This document shows positions 1 through 8,898 of a stretch of 64,000 bases of DNA, in pieces (positions within the stretch are counted from its first letter, which is position 1; each line of letters begins with the position of its first letter). Location: positions 1-64,000 of the forward strand of contig NZ_AKXQ01000009.1 of NCBI RefSeq assembly GCF_000276805.1, in the 5' to 3' direction. Made by a program: the position numbers and the translations under genes. Source of the DNA: Moritella dasanensis ArB 0140 (lineage in GTDB: Bacteria; Pseudomonadota; Gammaproteobacteria; Enterobacterales; Moritellaceae). The notes beneath the pieces are model-generated. The model was not told where the DNA came from. It saw only the letters and a list, made by a program, of their open reading frames with translations, and did no database searches.

Positions 1-502
1 TAGTCAGTTGAGTCAAGTTGCCTAGCCACTCTGGTAACTCTGTTAATCTGTCCCCCCACCAACTAAGCTCAGTGAGTTGCGTTAAGTTGTCTAGCCATTC
101 AGGCAATTCAACCAGATCATTACCCTGCGAACGAAACTTAGTAAGCAGAGTCAAGTTACCTAACGATTTAGGCAGTTCAACGAGTCTATTACCAGCTAAA
201 TATAGATCAGTTAGCTGTATTAAATTACCTAGTGATTCAGGGGGTTCCGTTCGCAGTTGGTTGCTAAATAACTCAAGCTTACTGAGTTGCACAAGAGAAT
301 CTACGGTTCTTGGAATAGTAGATTCATCAATACTATTTGCATCAGCCCACGACCATAGCTCTTCACACCAATTATCATTATTTATTGGCCGCGCTAACGC
401 ATTTTTCGCAGAGAGCAGTTTTTTAGTTAACGAAATTAAGTTATTCGTTTTTGTCAAAGTCAATGCAGATGATTGACGAAGAGTTATAGCATTTTTGTTC
501 AT
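1..502 (-). CDS. Leucine-rich-repeat protein, C-terminus off the left edge
   Basis: The minus strand reads open from an ATG at 502 to the window edge without a stop. After an N-terminal stretch of about 60 residues without repeats, it falls into 23-residue leucine-rich repeats of the form LTxLPExLGNLTQLTEL, with at least four units visible. The strict periodicity shows as direct DNA repeats. The repeat type resembles the bacterial and plant-like LRR class used for protein-protein contact. Nothing visible shows a catalytic domain, signal peptide or membrane segment, and the C-terminus is missing, so the partner and role are unknown. The Shine-Dalgarno signal before 502 is weak. The plus strand over the same bases is also open, but it is only the antisense of the repeats. 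Confidence 0.75.
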   Translation of the reverse strand, partial: MNKNAITLRQSSALTLTKTNNLISLTKKLLSAKNALARPINNDNWCEELWSWADANSIDESTIPRTVDSLVQLSKLELFSNQLRTEPPESLGNLIQLTDLYLAGNRLVELPKSLGNLTLLTKFRSQGNDLVELPEWLDNLTQLTELSWWGDRLTELPEWLGNLTQLT

Positions 503-716
503 ACTATCTATAGCACCAAATTAACTAAGAAGATTAATATTTTTGACCAAAACCGTAAATTTTGATATATAAAACATGTAATTAAACAATGTATCACTAA
601 AATGCATACATCTCGTATAATTCTTTTATTAATATGATTTAAAGACTAATTAAATCATTGATTCACTCAGAATTATCAAAATCGTCACAGATTTTCCAAT
701 ACACCATAGAAATACA

Positions 717-1668
717 GTGGTGAAGATAGCCATAATTTCAAATAAATTTAATAAAGCAATACCGATGGTGAATCAATGTTTGAAGCTTTTAAAAAATCGC
801 TCTGTTGGTGCATTATCCCAGCACTCACCTTTGCCGCTCATGCTGGGTATCATCTCCATTGTCGCTAGTAAGTCATCTGTAGCGCCTGCAAACACATTTA
901 TGTTTTCATGTTGTCGGCAATACTTCATCCAATGATTTGCCTTGAATATAAATCCATTACAACGGCTAAATACATCCAACGTTCAAACGTAGGTGATATC
1001 GTTGTCCAATATTTATTGGGCTGCTGAACATCGAATTTACGGTCTAACAAGTTATCTGCAATATTAAAATTATACTTACTATCAGTAGTTACCTTGAATC
1101 GTTTTGGGTAGCGAGATTGCAAGCCTAAGCGCGACATTAAGCGCCATATTTTATAATAACCAACATCAAATCATTCTTTGCGTAACTCATTTTTTAATCT
1201 GCGATAGCCTAGTATTTTTCTGTGAGAATTAAATATCTCTGTTGCCTTAATATCGAGCGCTACATCTTTATTGGGCGACGCTCTATTTGATAGCCAGTGA
1301 TAAAAAGCACTAGGGCTTACGCCCATTGCTTTACATGTAACTCGAATTGGAAATGTCTTCTTATACTCAGCAATAAACTGAAACCTTACTCGCTTTCCTT
1401 GGCAAAGAAGACTGCGGCCTTTTTTAGGATTTCCTTCTCCATCAGCAGTTTAGCGTTTTCTTTACGTAGCATATCAAGTTCATTACATTCAGATAGGTTT
1501 AAGCTTTCTTGTTTGGTTCCTGGTCTGGCTTGCGAACCACTTTCAGCCTTAACCCAATGCGTGATAGCACTTAATGAAATACCCAAGCTATCGCGTCTGC
1601 TTGTCTGGTATATCCTTGCTCAATAACGAGTTTTACTGCGTCTTACTTGAATTCAGTTGTAAAAGCTA
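717..1668 (-). pseudogene. Degenerate IS3-family element (orfA and orfB relics)
   Basis: This is a broken IS3-family transposase on the minus strand. The orfA part (about 1386-1660) shows the typical end of an IS3 OrfA, with a leucine-rich helix containing LRKENAKLLMEKEILKKA after an HTH. The orfB part (about 773-1330) carries rve integrase pieces: YPKRFKVTTDS, PNKYWTTI, a VVMDLYSRQIIG strand with a DDE aspartate, and CWDNAPTERFFKSFK near the third catalytic residue. Several lesions are visible: an in-frame TAA in the start of orfA plus a frameshift, a TGA in orfB near 1170, and a stop and frame change between the two orfB segments. The element is dead. Exact ends were not found. Confidence 0.8.
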
Positions 1669-1689
1669 TGAAATCGCTAACTCGCTAAA

Positions 1690-1918
1690 GGGGACGAAAG
1701 CGACTTAGCAAATTATGCTCGATTTTGGGATAAACCGAGCGTAAGTAAGTTCCCCCAAATAAATAGGTAAAGCAAATAATCTAAACTGCAAAGTGCTCTT
1801 TGTAAGATAAGTCAGTTTTTATTAAACACTGTGGTATAACTAAATGTCATTCGCTGGTCATAAAAAATTAGTTTGACTGGCACCAGGAAATGATATTTCA
1901 CTTATTTGGGGGGAATCT
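1690..1918. repeat. G-rich inverted-repeat block, possible Tn3-family end
   Basis: A segment starting GGGGACGAAAGCGACTTAG (1690) is closed by TTCCCCCAAATAA near 1751. A near-inverse copy, TTATTTGGGGGGAA, follows about 130 bp later. GGGG-starting termini are typical of Tn3-family transposons, and a Tn3-type resolvase gene lies immediately to the right. I infer a transposon end or relic, but no 38-bp pair was established. No gene is visible between 1669 and 1971. Confidence 0.35.
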
Positions 1919-1971
1919 ATTATGGAATAATAGTCTCATCGTAGATGTGAAACTGATAGATTATATTTAGA

Positions 1972-2544
1972 CTAATGCGCTTTATTCCAATGTCTTTTCA
2001 CTGTAGCAATTCCCAAACCTAATGCTTCTGCTGCTTTTGATTGCGATAACCCCTCTGCTTTTTTTACCTGAACTGAATGCGTTGTGGCGTGGGCTTCTGG
2101 TCTGCCCAGCTTTTTACCTTGAGCTTTAGCTCGTTCAAGCCCTTCTTTTGTTCGCTCTCTAATTCTGTTTCGCTCGAACTCAGCAAAGGCCGAAAACATT
2201 TGCAACATCAACTTACCCTCTGCGCTAGAAAGATCTGCAACAGGGAGGTCAAGGCAAACAATTTTAATGCCTTTCTCTGTAAGCAGGTTTATTGTGTTTT
2301 GTACGTCTATGTTATCTCGACCTAAACGGTCTAGCTTCAAGACAACCAACATATCGCCACTTTCTATCTGGTGATTGATTAGCATCTTAAATTTATCCCG
2401 CTTCATTGCTTCAACAGAACCTGAAACCGTTTCACTAATAATACGAGAGTCATTCACCTCATACCCTTTCTGACGGATAGCAATTATTTGATTCTCGGTG
2501 GTTTGCTCTGTTGTAGAGACTCGGCAATAGGAGAAGATACGCAT
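1972..2544 (-). CDS. Tn3-type serine resolvase / invertase
   Basis: This 190-residue serine recombinase of the resolvase/invertase type resolves cointegrates or inverts DNA by recombination at res-like sites. The catalytic serine is Ser10 in SYCRVST. The characteristic LVVLKLDRLGRD and AFAEFERNRIRERTKEGL (E-helix) motifs follow. The C-terminus is the small Hin-type HTH with GRPEAH and a final ATVKRHW recognition helix. Length is normal and no lesion is visible. The start is ATG at 2544, just upstream of which sits a three-subsite res arrangement (2567-2681), so this is probably tnpR of a Tn3-family element. No Tn3 transposase (about 1000 residues) is visible in the window, so it is an orphan or a relic of a deleted transposon. 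Confidence 0.9.
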   Translation of the reverse strand: MRIFSYCRVSTTEQTTENQIIAIRQKGYEVNDSRIISETVSGSVEAMKRDKFKMLINHQIESGDMLVVLKLDRLGRDNIDVQNTINLLTEKGIKIVCLDLPVADLSSAEGKLMLQMFSAFAEFERNRIRERTKEGLERAKAQGKKLGRPEAHATTHSVQVKKAEGLSQSKAAEALGLGIATVKRHWNKAH

Positions 2545-2566
2545 TGGTCACTCACTTTTATAGAAG

Positions 2567-2681
2567 GTATCAAATATGGGGGTATCATATAATTAAAGTA
2601 TCATTAAGTCTACACCCTACTTTTTTGACACCAGTTTTAAATATGGAAGGCTGGTATCAATATACGACGGTTTTTTGATAC
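2567..2681. other. res: Putative res recombination site, subsites III-II-I
   Basis: Upstream of the resolvase gene the hexamer GTATCA recurs at 2567, 2582, 2598 and 2654, with its inverse TGATAC at 2676 and a variant TGACAC at 2626. GTATCA at 2654 to TGATAC ending at 2681 spans exactly 28 bp. GTATCA at 2598 to TGACAC ending at 2631 spans exactly 34 bp. A third pair of boxes lies nearest the gene (2567-2587). The 28 and 34 bp lengths and the order, with site III next to tnpR and site I farthest, match Tn3-type res sites. The same region would hold the tnpR promoter. Confidence 0.65.
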
Positions 2682-2776
2682 TGCTTAAGAAAGAAATATA
2701 GAAGATGAATCTTGCAAAAGTCTTATCGCCATCATACTAAGTAATTGTAATTCACCTTGGTATTAACAAATAAAAC

Positions 2777-3934
2777 TCAGGCAATACTTTTACATACTTT
2801 CTCGACAAGACTTTTACTAATATTAATCTCCTTACCTATTTTTCTGTAAGACATCCCCTCTTCTCTTAACTTCATTATTTCATTGTCTCGTTCAACTGTA
2901 TTTTTCATTCGTAGATCAGGTTCTTTTTCAGCTTCAATTCTAGCTTCGAGCCAACACTCTGCATCTAGTAGCGTAAAGAAGAACCAAAGCTCAGACACTG
3001 AAGTTTCATAGCGATTATCTAAAAAATCAGATTTATATATTCTCTTGACATATTTACTAAAAGAATCAACCTTCTTCGTTTGTTCTTCTGTAATTCTATT
3101 TACTAGTGGTAATTCATGTTTAATGAAACTCTCAATAGCCTCCCCACCGTCAATCCAGGTAGGCTGAGAAAAAGATTTAATCAAATTATAAATATCTTCA
3201 GGAATAGCAACTGAGGTTTCATCTGCATTAATAAGCTCGCCTTGTGTTCCAGAATACTGCCCACTTTCCATTGCTATTAGGTGAGGATGATCGCCTAAAA
3301 ATGCTCTTTTAGCTTTCCACTTTTCTATAAATTTATTCATTTCTACATTTTTAAATTTGGTGACTCGTATTGTTTGATTATAAAATTTATTATCGTCAGA
3401 TTTGTGTAACCAACAATATCTTTTTGACAATATTCGTCTAAAACAGACTTTGCACGTTTTGAAAGAGTCAGTTGAAACAAGCGAATGAATATTGAGCAAA
3501 AAAATTCTAATAAAAGATATATCTGATGTGGCATTATATTTAATATTAAGTTCTACATTATCTGACAAACGCTTGGCAACACGTTGTAGATTGTCGCAAT
3601 ACTCTGTGACCTGACCATATTTAAAATCAATCAGAGAGCTTTCAGTAAGGCTGATATCTAAATATAAATGCTTGTGTAATGCGTCTTGCATTGCAAATAA
3701 ATGCGGATCAACATATTGTTTTAGTAATCTTGATAAGTTTGATTTCCCATAGATCAAGACAGGCTGATATTTATTAATACCAGTGAAAGACACACCTTTT
3801 TTTTTCAAATCACTTAACAGTGTCTCCAAGTTTTTAAATAAACCGTCACTGACTTCACTTTTATGTTCCAGCAATAACTTATCTAATAAAACTACAAAAT
3901 TTTTATCTACATTATTCACGGCTAGAGTGTCCAC
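2777..3934 (-). CDS. Unknown 385-residue protein with C-terminal HTH
   Basis: I do not recognise the family. The last 35 residues form a clear recombinase-like HTH (LREEGMSYRKIGKEINISKS), as in Hin or site-specific recombinase tails. Near the middle, CKVCFRRILSKRYCWLHK gives a C-x2-C...C-x2-H arrangement that could hold zinc. No catalytic motif was found. It is transcribed away from the KfrA-like gene at 4093, with a shared 160-bp intergenic region. KfrA-type genes are typical of plasmid backbones and mobile islands, so a role in maintenance or regulation of the element is my inference only. Codon use is AT-rich like its neighbours and the gene looks intact. Confidence 0.6.
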   Translation of the reverse strand: MDTLAVNNVDKNFVVLLDKLLLEHKSEVSDGLFKNLETLLSDLKKKGVSFTGINKYQPVLIYGKSNLSRLLKQYVDPHLFAMQDALHKHLYLDISLTESSLIDFKYGQVTEYCDNLQRVAKRLSDNVELNIKYNATSDISFIRIFLLNIHSLVSTDSFKTCKVCFRRILSKRYCWLHKSDDNKFYNQTIRVTKFKNVEMNKFIEKWKAKRAFLGDHPHLIAMESGQYSGTQGELINADETSVAIPEDIYNLIKSFSQPTWIDGGEAIESFIKHELPLVNRITEEQTKKVDSFSKYVKRIYKSDFLDNRYETSVSELWFFFTLLDAECWLEARIEAEKEPDLRMKNTVERDNEIMKLREEGMSYRKIGKEINISKSLVEKVCKSIA

Positions 3935-4037
3935 CCATTTCTAAGTTTTCTGCACGAAATATTTATTATAGTTGATTAGCATGCATTTAAGTCAATACAA
4001 GTTTTGACGGAATGCCTTAAAGGTAACAAAAAATGAT

Positions 4038-4053
4038 GGAAACCATTGTTTCC
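4038..4053. promoter_or_regulatory. Palindrome GGAAAC-CATT-GTTTCC upstream of the kfrA-like gene
   Basis: There is a perfect inverted repeat with 6-bp arms and a 4-bp spacer, 45-60 bp before the start of the kfrA-like gene and in the region shared with the divergent HTH gene. KfrA proteins are known to repress their own promoters by binding such repeats. That this one is the operator is inference. Confidence 0.35.
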
Positions 4054-4098
4054 TGCTTCCTTTTTGAAGGTATTTAAATAATTAAATAAGGCATGCAA

Positions 4099-4962
4099 AT
4101 GACTGAACAAAAAATCACTTATGAACAAGTAGAAAAAATAGCTTCAAATATGCTAACAGCAAGTGTCAAACCGACTGTCCGAGGGGTTATTTCCATCACA
4201 GGCGGCAGAACTGAAACCGTATCAGGTTTTCTTAGAGATTTTTTTAATAAACGAGATGCTGAAGTTTCAAAAATGGAAAGTGAACTCGGCAGCAGCAAAA
4301 TTGCAAAGTTGTTGGCAAGTGAAATTCAGCTTGTTGTTGATCGCAAAACAACCCGTCTATCGGAAATTGTAAATCGTCAAAAATTACAACTTGCAGAGAG
4401 TATCGAATTACTTGATGAAAAAGAAGTCGATTGCCAAGAGCGGATTAAATTAGCAGAAGAGCTAAATATCCAATCTGTTAATGAGATTACCGCAAAACTT
4501 AAACATATCAGTGCAGAGGTTACTGTAGTTGAAATAGCAAAAAATAAAGCAGAGTCAGAAGCAGAATCACTTGTTAAATCTGCAAATTTTCAATTGGAAA
4601 AAGCTGAATCAGAAAACGCTGAATTAAGAGAACAGGTTAAATTACTAACAGTAGATGTAGCTAAATTCGAAATTAAGCACTCACAAAATGAACAAGCTCA
4701 AAAACAATTAGACATTGTTAAATTATCAATAGCAGATCAGAACATATTGATCGCTCGGCTACAAACAGAAAAAACTGCTTTTACGAAAGATAATTCACGA
4801 TTAGAAACTGATCTACAAGAATTAAAAATAAAGGCTGAAAAATTAAGCCAGGTGCAGACTCAACTAATAGAAGTTCAAAAACAGATATCACAATTGCAAC
4901 ATGAATTATCACTGTCACAAAGAGAACGAGATTCACTTTCACAAGCGCTAAATGCCCGTTGA
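4099..4962 (+). CDS. KfrA-like DNA-binding coiled-coil protein
   Basis: The first 60 residues match the KfrA N-terminal DNA-binding domain (ITYEQVEKIASNML, then PTVRGVISITGG and VSGFLRDF). The rest, from about residue 70 to 285, is almost uninterrupted alanine-, glutamate-, lysine- and glutamine-rich coiled coil ending in LSLSQRERDSLSQAL. KfrA proteins are plasmid-encoded autorepressors that help stable inheritance. Two in-frame ATGs exist, at 4093 and 4099. I choose 4099 because AAGG at 4088-4091 is then 7 bases away. It is divergent from the 385-residue HTH gene, with a palindrome between them. It suggests that this part of the window derives from a plasmid or integrative element. Some phage and island proteins share this N-domain, so the exact role is open. 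Confidence 0.8.
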   Translation: MTEQKITYEQVEKIASNMLTASVKPTVRGVISITGGRTETVSGFLRDFFNKRDAEVSKMESELGSSKIAKLLASEIQLVVDRKTTRLSEIVNRQKLQLAESIELLDEKEVDCQERIKLAEELNIQSVNEITAKLKHISAEVTVVEIAKNKAESEAESLVKSANFQLEKAESENAELREQVKLLTVDVAKFEIKHSQNEQAQKQLDIVKLSIADQNILIARLQTEKTAFTKDNSRLETDLQELKIKAEKLSQVQTQLIEVQKQISQLQHELSLSQRERDSLSQALNAR

Positions 4963-5030
4963 ACCCATTTCTTCGCTTACTAAATTAATTAGTAGTTTGA
5001 ATAATATAAATAAATAAAAGGAAACATTTA

Positions 5031-6077
5031 ATGAGATTTTATAACGAGACACACCCTTATTATTGTGGTATCGATTTACATGCACGCAGCTTATATATCT
5101 GTATTATCAATGGTAACGGTATCGTAGTACTGCATAAAGAAATAAAACCATCGACTGAGAAGTTATGTGAAATATTAGCGCCTTTCATCGACAACATTGT
5201 AGTTGGGGTCGAGTGTATGGATTGTTGGTATTGGCTCTCTGATTACTGCGAAAATAACAATATAAAATTTATTTTAGGCCATGCTTTATATATGAAAGCA
5301 ATCCATGCTGGTAAGGCAAAAAATGATAGAATTGACTCATACAAAATTGCAATATTAATGCGTAGTGGTACCTTTCCTCTTGCCTATGTTTATGCCGAAG
5401 AAATGCGTGCAACACGAGATCTACTTCGCCGAAGAAATCGCATGGTAAATTATCGAGCACAACTTAAAGCACACGTAAAAAATACTACGAATCAATATAA
5501 CCTGCTAGCTCCCACTGTTAATTTACGTTATCCAAAATCTCGAGAATCAATGCGTAATATCTTCAAACAAGCTAACGAATCAGTCCTATGCAGTGTTAAT
5601 TTAGATCTTGATACAGTTGAACACATGAATAAAGATATTTCAAAGGTGGAACGTCACATTGAAGCAATGGCTAAACAACATAATACTCAAGACTATTCAT
5701 TATTAAAATCTATCCCTGGAGTTGGACAAATTATAGCGCTTACAATTCTTTATGAGATCGGTAATATTAATCGCTTTGCATCTGTACAGAATTTTGCTTC
5801 ATACTCTTGTTTAATTAAATGCAAAGCGGATTCCGGAGGGAAAAGCTACGGCTCTCGGGGGAATAAAATAGGTAATGGTCATTTAAAATTAGCATTTTCT
5901 CAAATGTCGGCCTTATATTTACGTGATAATTCTGAAGCTCAGCTGTATTTTAAAAAGCTACAAAAGCGCATGAGTAAAGCAAAGGCGTTAGCCGTACTAT
6001 CGCATAAACTCGGGCGCTGTGTTTATTACATGTTGAAAAATAAAAGTTTATTCGATAAAAATAGATTATTAAATTAA
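5031..6077 (+). CDS. IS110-family transposase
   Basis: This 348-residue DEDD transposase of the IS110/IS1111 family moves its element through circular intermediates. The N-terminal RuvC-like DEDD domain shows Asp15 in CGIDLH, Glu61 in VGVECM, and Asp99/Asp102 in KNDRID. The C-terminal Transposase_20 part shows the helix-hairpin-helix LKSIPGVGQIIALTI (about residues 224-240) and the conserved serine region around SGGKSYGSRGNKIGNG. Length is normal and the frame is intact, so it is likely functional. The ribosome site AAGGAAA lies 7 bases before ATG 5031. A hairpin follows the stop at 6090-6136. IS110 elements generally lack long terminal repeats, and no element ends were fixed. Confidence 0.92.
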   Translation: MRFYNETHPYYCGIDLHARSLYICIINGNGIVVLHKEIKPSTEKLCEILAPFIDNIVVGVECMDCWYWLSDYCENNNIKFILGHALYMKAIHAGKAKNDRIDSYKIAILMRSGTFPLAYVYAEEMRATRDLLRRRNRMVNYRAQLKAHVKNTTNQYNLLAPTVNLRYPKSRESMRNIFKQANESVLCSVNLDLDTVEHMNKDISKVERHIEAMAKQHNTQDYSLLKSIPGVGQIIALTILYEIGNINRFASVQNFASYSCLIKCKADSGGKSYGSRGNKIGNGHLKLAFSQMSALYLRDNSEAQLYFKKLQKRMSKAKALAVLSHKLGRCVYYMLKNKSLFDKNRLLN

Positions 6078-6089
6078 TCAGAGACATGA

Positions 6090-6136
6090 CTCAATTAGTT
6101 CAATCAAAGCAATCGATGTGGTTTGAACTAACTGAG
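6090..6136 (+). other. Hairpin downstream of the IS110 transposase
   Basis: A 14-bp inverted repeat with one mismatch (CTCAATTAGTTCAA ... TTGAACTAACTGAG) has a 19-base loop and starts 12 bases after the transposase stop. There is no T-tract, so it is a weak terminator. It may instead belong to the structured end of the IS110 element. Confidence 0.4.
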
Positions 6137-6137
6137 T

Positions 6138-6719
6138 TGAAGTATATTAACCTACGATGAATAATAAAAAGTTCACACTTTTCACTGAGCCTCAAACTAA
6201 CTGGACATATAAGCCTAACTAGGAATATGAGCCAACTCTTTAAATAGTGCCAGAAAAAAGTTAATCGATAATGTCTAGGCCCCTGTATAAATAGGCAGTA
6301 GTGAGACTACACTAAGTGAGCCTAAATATGTGTTTGCTGTAGATGATGATCTAACAGCTATTTGACAGATGAAGTGATTTTTTTATTTTTCATATTATGA
6401 TTCGACCTAGAGATAGGATGAAGGCTTACTTGTTCTTGATTAACAGAATTAAGAACATATGTGTTATGCGTCCAATCTGACACATAACACCGGCAAAATA
6501 GGTAATCATAATTTATGACATGATGATTACCTTTGTAGAAGCTATATAGCGTCAATCACCGCATCTTTCATTCATCACCATTGATTTTTAGTATAGAAAT
6601 ATTCACTTTTTCTAAATTGATATCAATGTGCACTAAATAAGCTAATTTTGAATTTAAACTTGACCGCTATGCGAATGAATAACCAGTAATTAATAGAATA
6701 ACGTGGAACTTGGGGGGGG
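6138..6719. other. Gene-free stretch with a 10-bp hairpin
   Basis: No convincing coding sequence was found in about 580 bases. The only notable structure is a perfect 10-bp inverted repeat, AGGTAATCAT (6500-6509) and ATGATTACCT (6523-6532), with no T-tract. The DUF6957-like gene to the right ends at 6720 and points leftwards, so termination near here is possible. Confidence 0.4.
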
Positions 6720-7121
6720 CTAAAAATCAAATAAAGCAAGATCACGAAACGGTAATTGACACCTTAACCCACTCCCTACTATTACATAGCATGTATTCCT
6801 TGTCACAAATAGCCCCGGATGTTGGTATTCCGATAGTATTGAAGTTAGAACCCAATCTATGCCTCTGTAAGGGGAATCAATTAGGATTGTATCTGCAAAC
6901 AAAATCATTGGTTTTAAATCGCTTGGCAGACGTTTCGTTTCTTCTTTAGTTAATTCAATATCGATCCAACGCCAATCTGCAACAACACAGATGGCCTTTC
7001 CAAAAAACAGACCATACGCATCATCAATTCGCTGCTGAACTTCACTCATGTCACAACCAAAATCGTACTCTAGAGTTCCATTCAAAGACTTAAAATATTC
7101 ATAAACGTTATTCTTTCTCAT
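6720..7121 (-). CDS. DUF6957-like small protein
   Basis: A 133-residue protein without a signal peptide or membrane segment. The central part, VVADWRWIDIEL ... LFADTILIDSPYRGIDWVLTSI and FVTRNTCYVIVGSG, resembles a small uncharacterised family (DUF6957) found in proteobacterial accessory and prophage regions. No function is known to me. The start at 7121 is followed by MRKNNVYEYF. Its own promoter would lie in 7122-7210. It sits downstream of the HNH gene in the same direction with about 90 bases between, so it could be a partner of that gene. The family match is from memory of the pattern and is moderately sure. Confidence 0.55.
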   Translation of the reverse strand: MRKNNVYEYFKSLNGTLEYDFGCDMSEVQQRIDDAYGLFFGKAICVVADWRWIDIELTKEETKRLPSDLKPMILFADTILIDSPYRGIDWVLTSILSEYQHPGLFVTRNTCYVIVGSGLRCQLPFRDLALFDF

Positions 7122-7210
7122 ACAAGCCCTTAAGTCTTCTAGTAAATTTAGTCACAAAATTTGTTATCAATAAGCACTGATTGAATGCCACATCAGCAGT
7201 TTGTACGCAA

Positions 7211-8743
7211 CTATGCTTTGCTAGGAGACCGAAAGTAAGATTGATTACCCAAAAGCCATTTCGAATCAATTTTGCGTCCAATTAATGCGTCTATGTAGTT
7301 AGATTCCGTTTTTAAATCCGGAAACTCGATCCCACGTTTCACTTCTTCACCATCGATATATATGTACATATTTTCATACAGATAATCGCAGCCCATCAAA
7401 CATAACGGCATCACAATATACGGGTCTAATCGCTCTATATCATTGCACTCAGATCTAAGTTTTTTATGTGCAGCAACTAGAGTCTTTACACTAAATTCCC
7501 CGCCACATAACGCGCAATGCTCATGAGTTTTATCTTTAAACAGCCACTCTTGAAGAATATACTGCTCTTTTCTAGTCGCTTTATCACTTATTTTATCAGT
7601 ACCGGTATTAAGAAATGATCTCAACCTGAGCAGGAATGATTCATATATATTCAAATCTGGCTGAAGTTTTGAGGTTGATTTAATTTGGCCAATTAGGTTA
7701 TATACATGATGCTTAAGGCCTTGTCTTTTATCTACAAACACAAAAGGAGAATAATTTGTCGCTTTAAGTATGTATGGCTTTCCATATCCCTTTTTTGATA
7801 GATGTTTATCTAGGGTCGAAAAAGATAAGGTCGTCTGTAAGGCAAAAAATAAAATTAAATCTTTTTCAATATCAGTTAATTTTGTAGTTTTCCCTGTGAA
7901 TGTTAATTCAGACCCAGTATTAACAAAATATATAGAATTTTTTAAGTACTCTTCAATAATCTCTACAGGCGGATACGGGTATTTATATGTTCTTCCATCC
8001 AATGCATTTCTATAAGTTTTAGCTAGTCTATTTGAATCACAACTGTCGATTACCAAAAAAACTTTTTCACTATAATTAACGAGAGTGTTGTCTATATTTT
8101 CGAAAACATACCAGCAATCATTTCTATCGATTTTGACCCAAGTTGCAGGAGAGTTTTCAATCAATGACAAAATTAATTGATAATAATTACCAAGATCATT
8201 TTCTAAATAATTTAAATTCGCAACGCCACAACGGCCCAATCCTTTGCCTTGATTCAGCAGTTTCGCCACTTCTTTTATGTCTACAACTTTAATCAAAAAG
8301 CTATTTCTGTTATCTGTGTAAGACCTTCTTGTTGACCTCTTTAGATCAGAATTATAAATTTCGAAACCACAAAAAACGCCGACATCCTCAATGAGGTTAA
8401 AGATACCTTTTATGTGAGTATTTCGATTTATTAATCCAGACTCATGAATTTTTTTTTCGAATTTTGACACCAGCCAATACTCTTTGGATTGTAATATTTT
8501 CACAAATTTATGAAGCGATGGGAGATCATTTTCATCAACATGATCTCTAAACTTAGAATTTCTTAATTGCCTTATTCTCTCTCGACTACCAATTAAAAAA
8601 ATCTTGGCAGTTTCCTCTAGCGTTGGCCAAGGTGAATCTTTTAATCCATAGTAAAATTTAATAATTTCAATATCCCTCGGCTTATTCACCCCGTCTTTGA
8701 TATTCTTTTCAAGAAATTCGACTAACTCATTTTCGATTCCCAT
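7211..8743 (-). CDS. HNH endonuclease-like protein with N-terminal sigma-4-like HTH
   Basis: A 510-residue protein. Near the N-terminus (about residues 25-60), LKDSPWPTLEETAKIFLIGSRERIRQLRN looks like a sigma-factor region-4 HTH. The long middle is unknown. The C-terminus (about residues 410-465) has an HNH-type arrangement: HCALCGGEF, then AAHKKLRSEC, then VMPLCLMGCDYLYENMY, giving paired cysteines and a histidine of a beta-beta-alpha-metal nuclease. Such HNH tails occur in restriction enzymes. A small XRE regulator is transcribed divergently from the shared 155-bp region, which holds two palindromes, as in controller-protein-regulated restriction systems. No methyltransferase lies next to it. 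A stand-alone restriction or abortive nuclease is my inference. Confidence 0.65.
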   Translation of the reverse strand: MGIENELVEFLEKNIKDGVNKPRDIEIIKFYYGLKDSPWPTLEETAKIFLIGSRERIRQLRNSKFRDHVDENDLPSLHKFVKILQSKEYWLVSKFEKKIHESGLINRNTHIKGIFNLIEDVGVFCGFEIYNSDLKRSTRRSYTDNRNSFLIKVVDIKEVAKLLNQGKGLGRCGVANLNYLENDLGNYYQLILSLIENSPATWVKIDRNDCWYVFENIDNTLVNYSEKVFLVIDSCDSNRLAKTYRNALDGRTYKYPYPPVEIIEEYLKNSIYFVNTGSELTFTGKTTKLTDIEKDLILFFALQTTLSFSTLDKHLSKKGYGKPYILKATNYSPFVFVDKRQGLKHHVYNLIGQIKSTSKLQPDLNIYESFLLRLRSFLNTGTDKISDKATRKEQYILQEWLFKDKTHEHCALCGGEFSVKTLVAAHKKLRSECNDIERLDPYIVMPLCLMGCDYLYENMYIYIDGEEVKRGIEFPDLKTESNYIDALIGRKIDSKWLLGNQSYFRSPSKA

Positions 8744-8806
8744 AAATTCACCGGATCCACAGACCTAAACAATAAAAGTACAATTCAAGTTTATAAACAT
8801 AGCATA

Positions 8807-8844
8807 AACTTTCCATATAAGGAAAGTTATTACCATGTATGGTA
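8807..8844. promoter_or_regulatory. Two adjacent palindromic operators between the HNH and XRE genes
   Basis: Operator 1 is AACTTTCC, six bases, GGAAAGTT (8807-8828, perfect 8-bp arms). Operator 2 is TACCAT, GT, ATGGTA (8831-8844, perfect 6-bp arms). They lie two bases apart, 55-90 bp before the XRE start and 65-100 bp before the HNH start. Tandem palindromes are the usual binding layout for dimeric XRE or C proteins that control both themselves and a divergent nuclease. Confidence 0.55.
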
Positions 8845-8898
8845 TCGATAAAAATATTTTTATATGAGATCATTTTTGCTTTAAAAAGGTTTTTATAA

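Noticed and set aside
18-476. Long plus-strand open frame over the leucine-rich-repeat region
   Set aside because: It is the antisense of regular repeats on the minus strand, which gives clean LRR units. The plus reading has no family pattern.
6358-6555. 65-codon minus-strand frame
   Set aside because: It overlaps a strong hairpin and has no family pattern.
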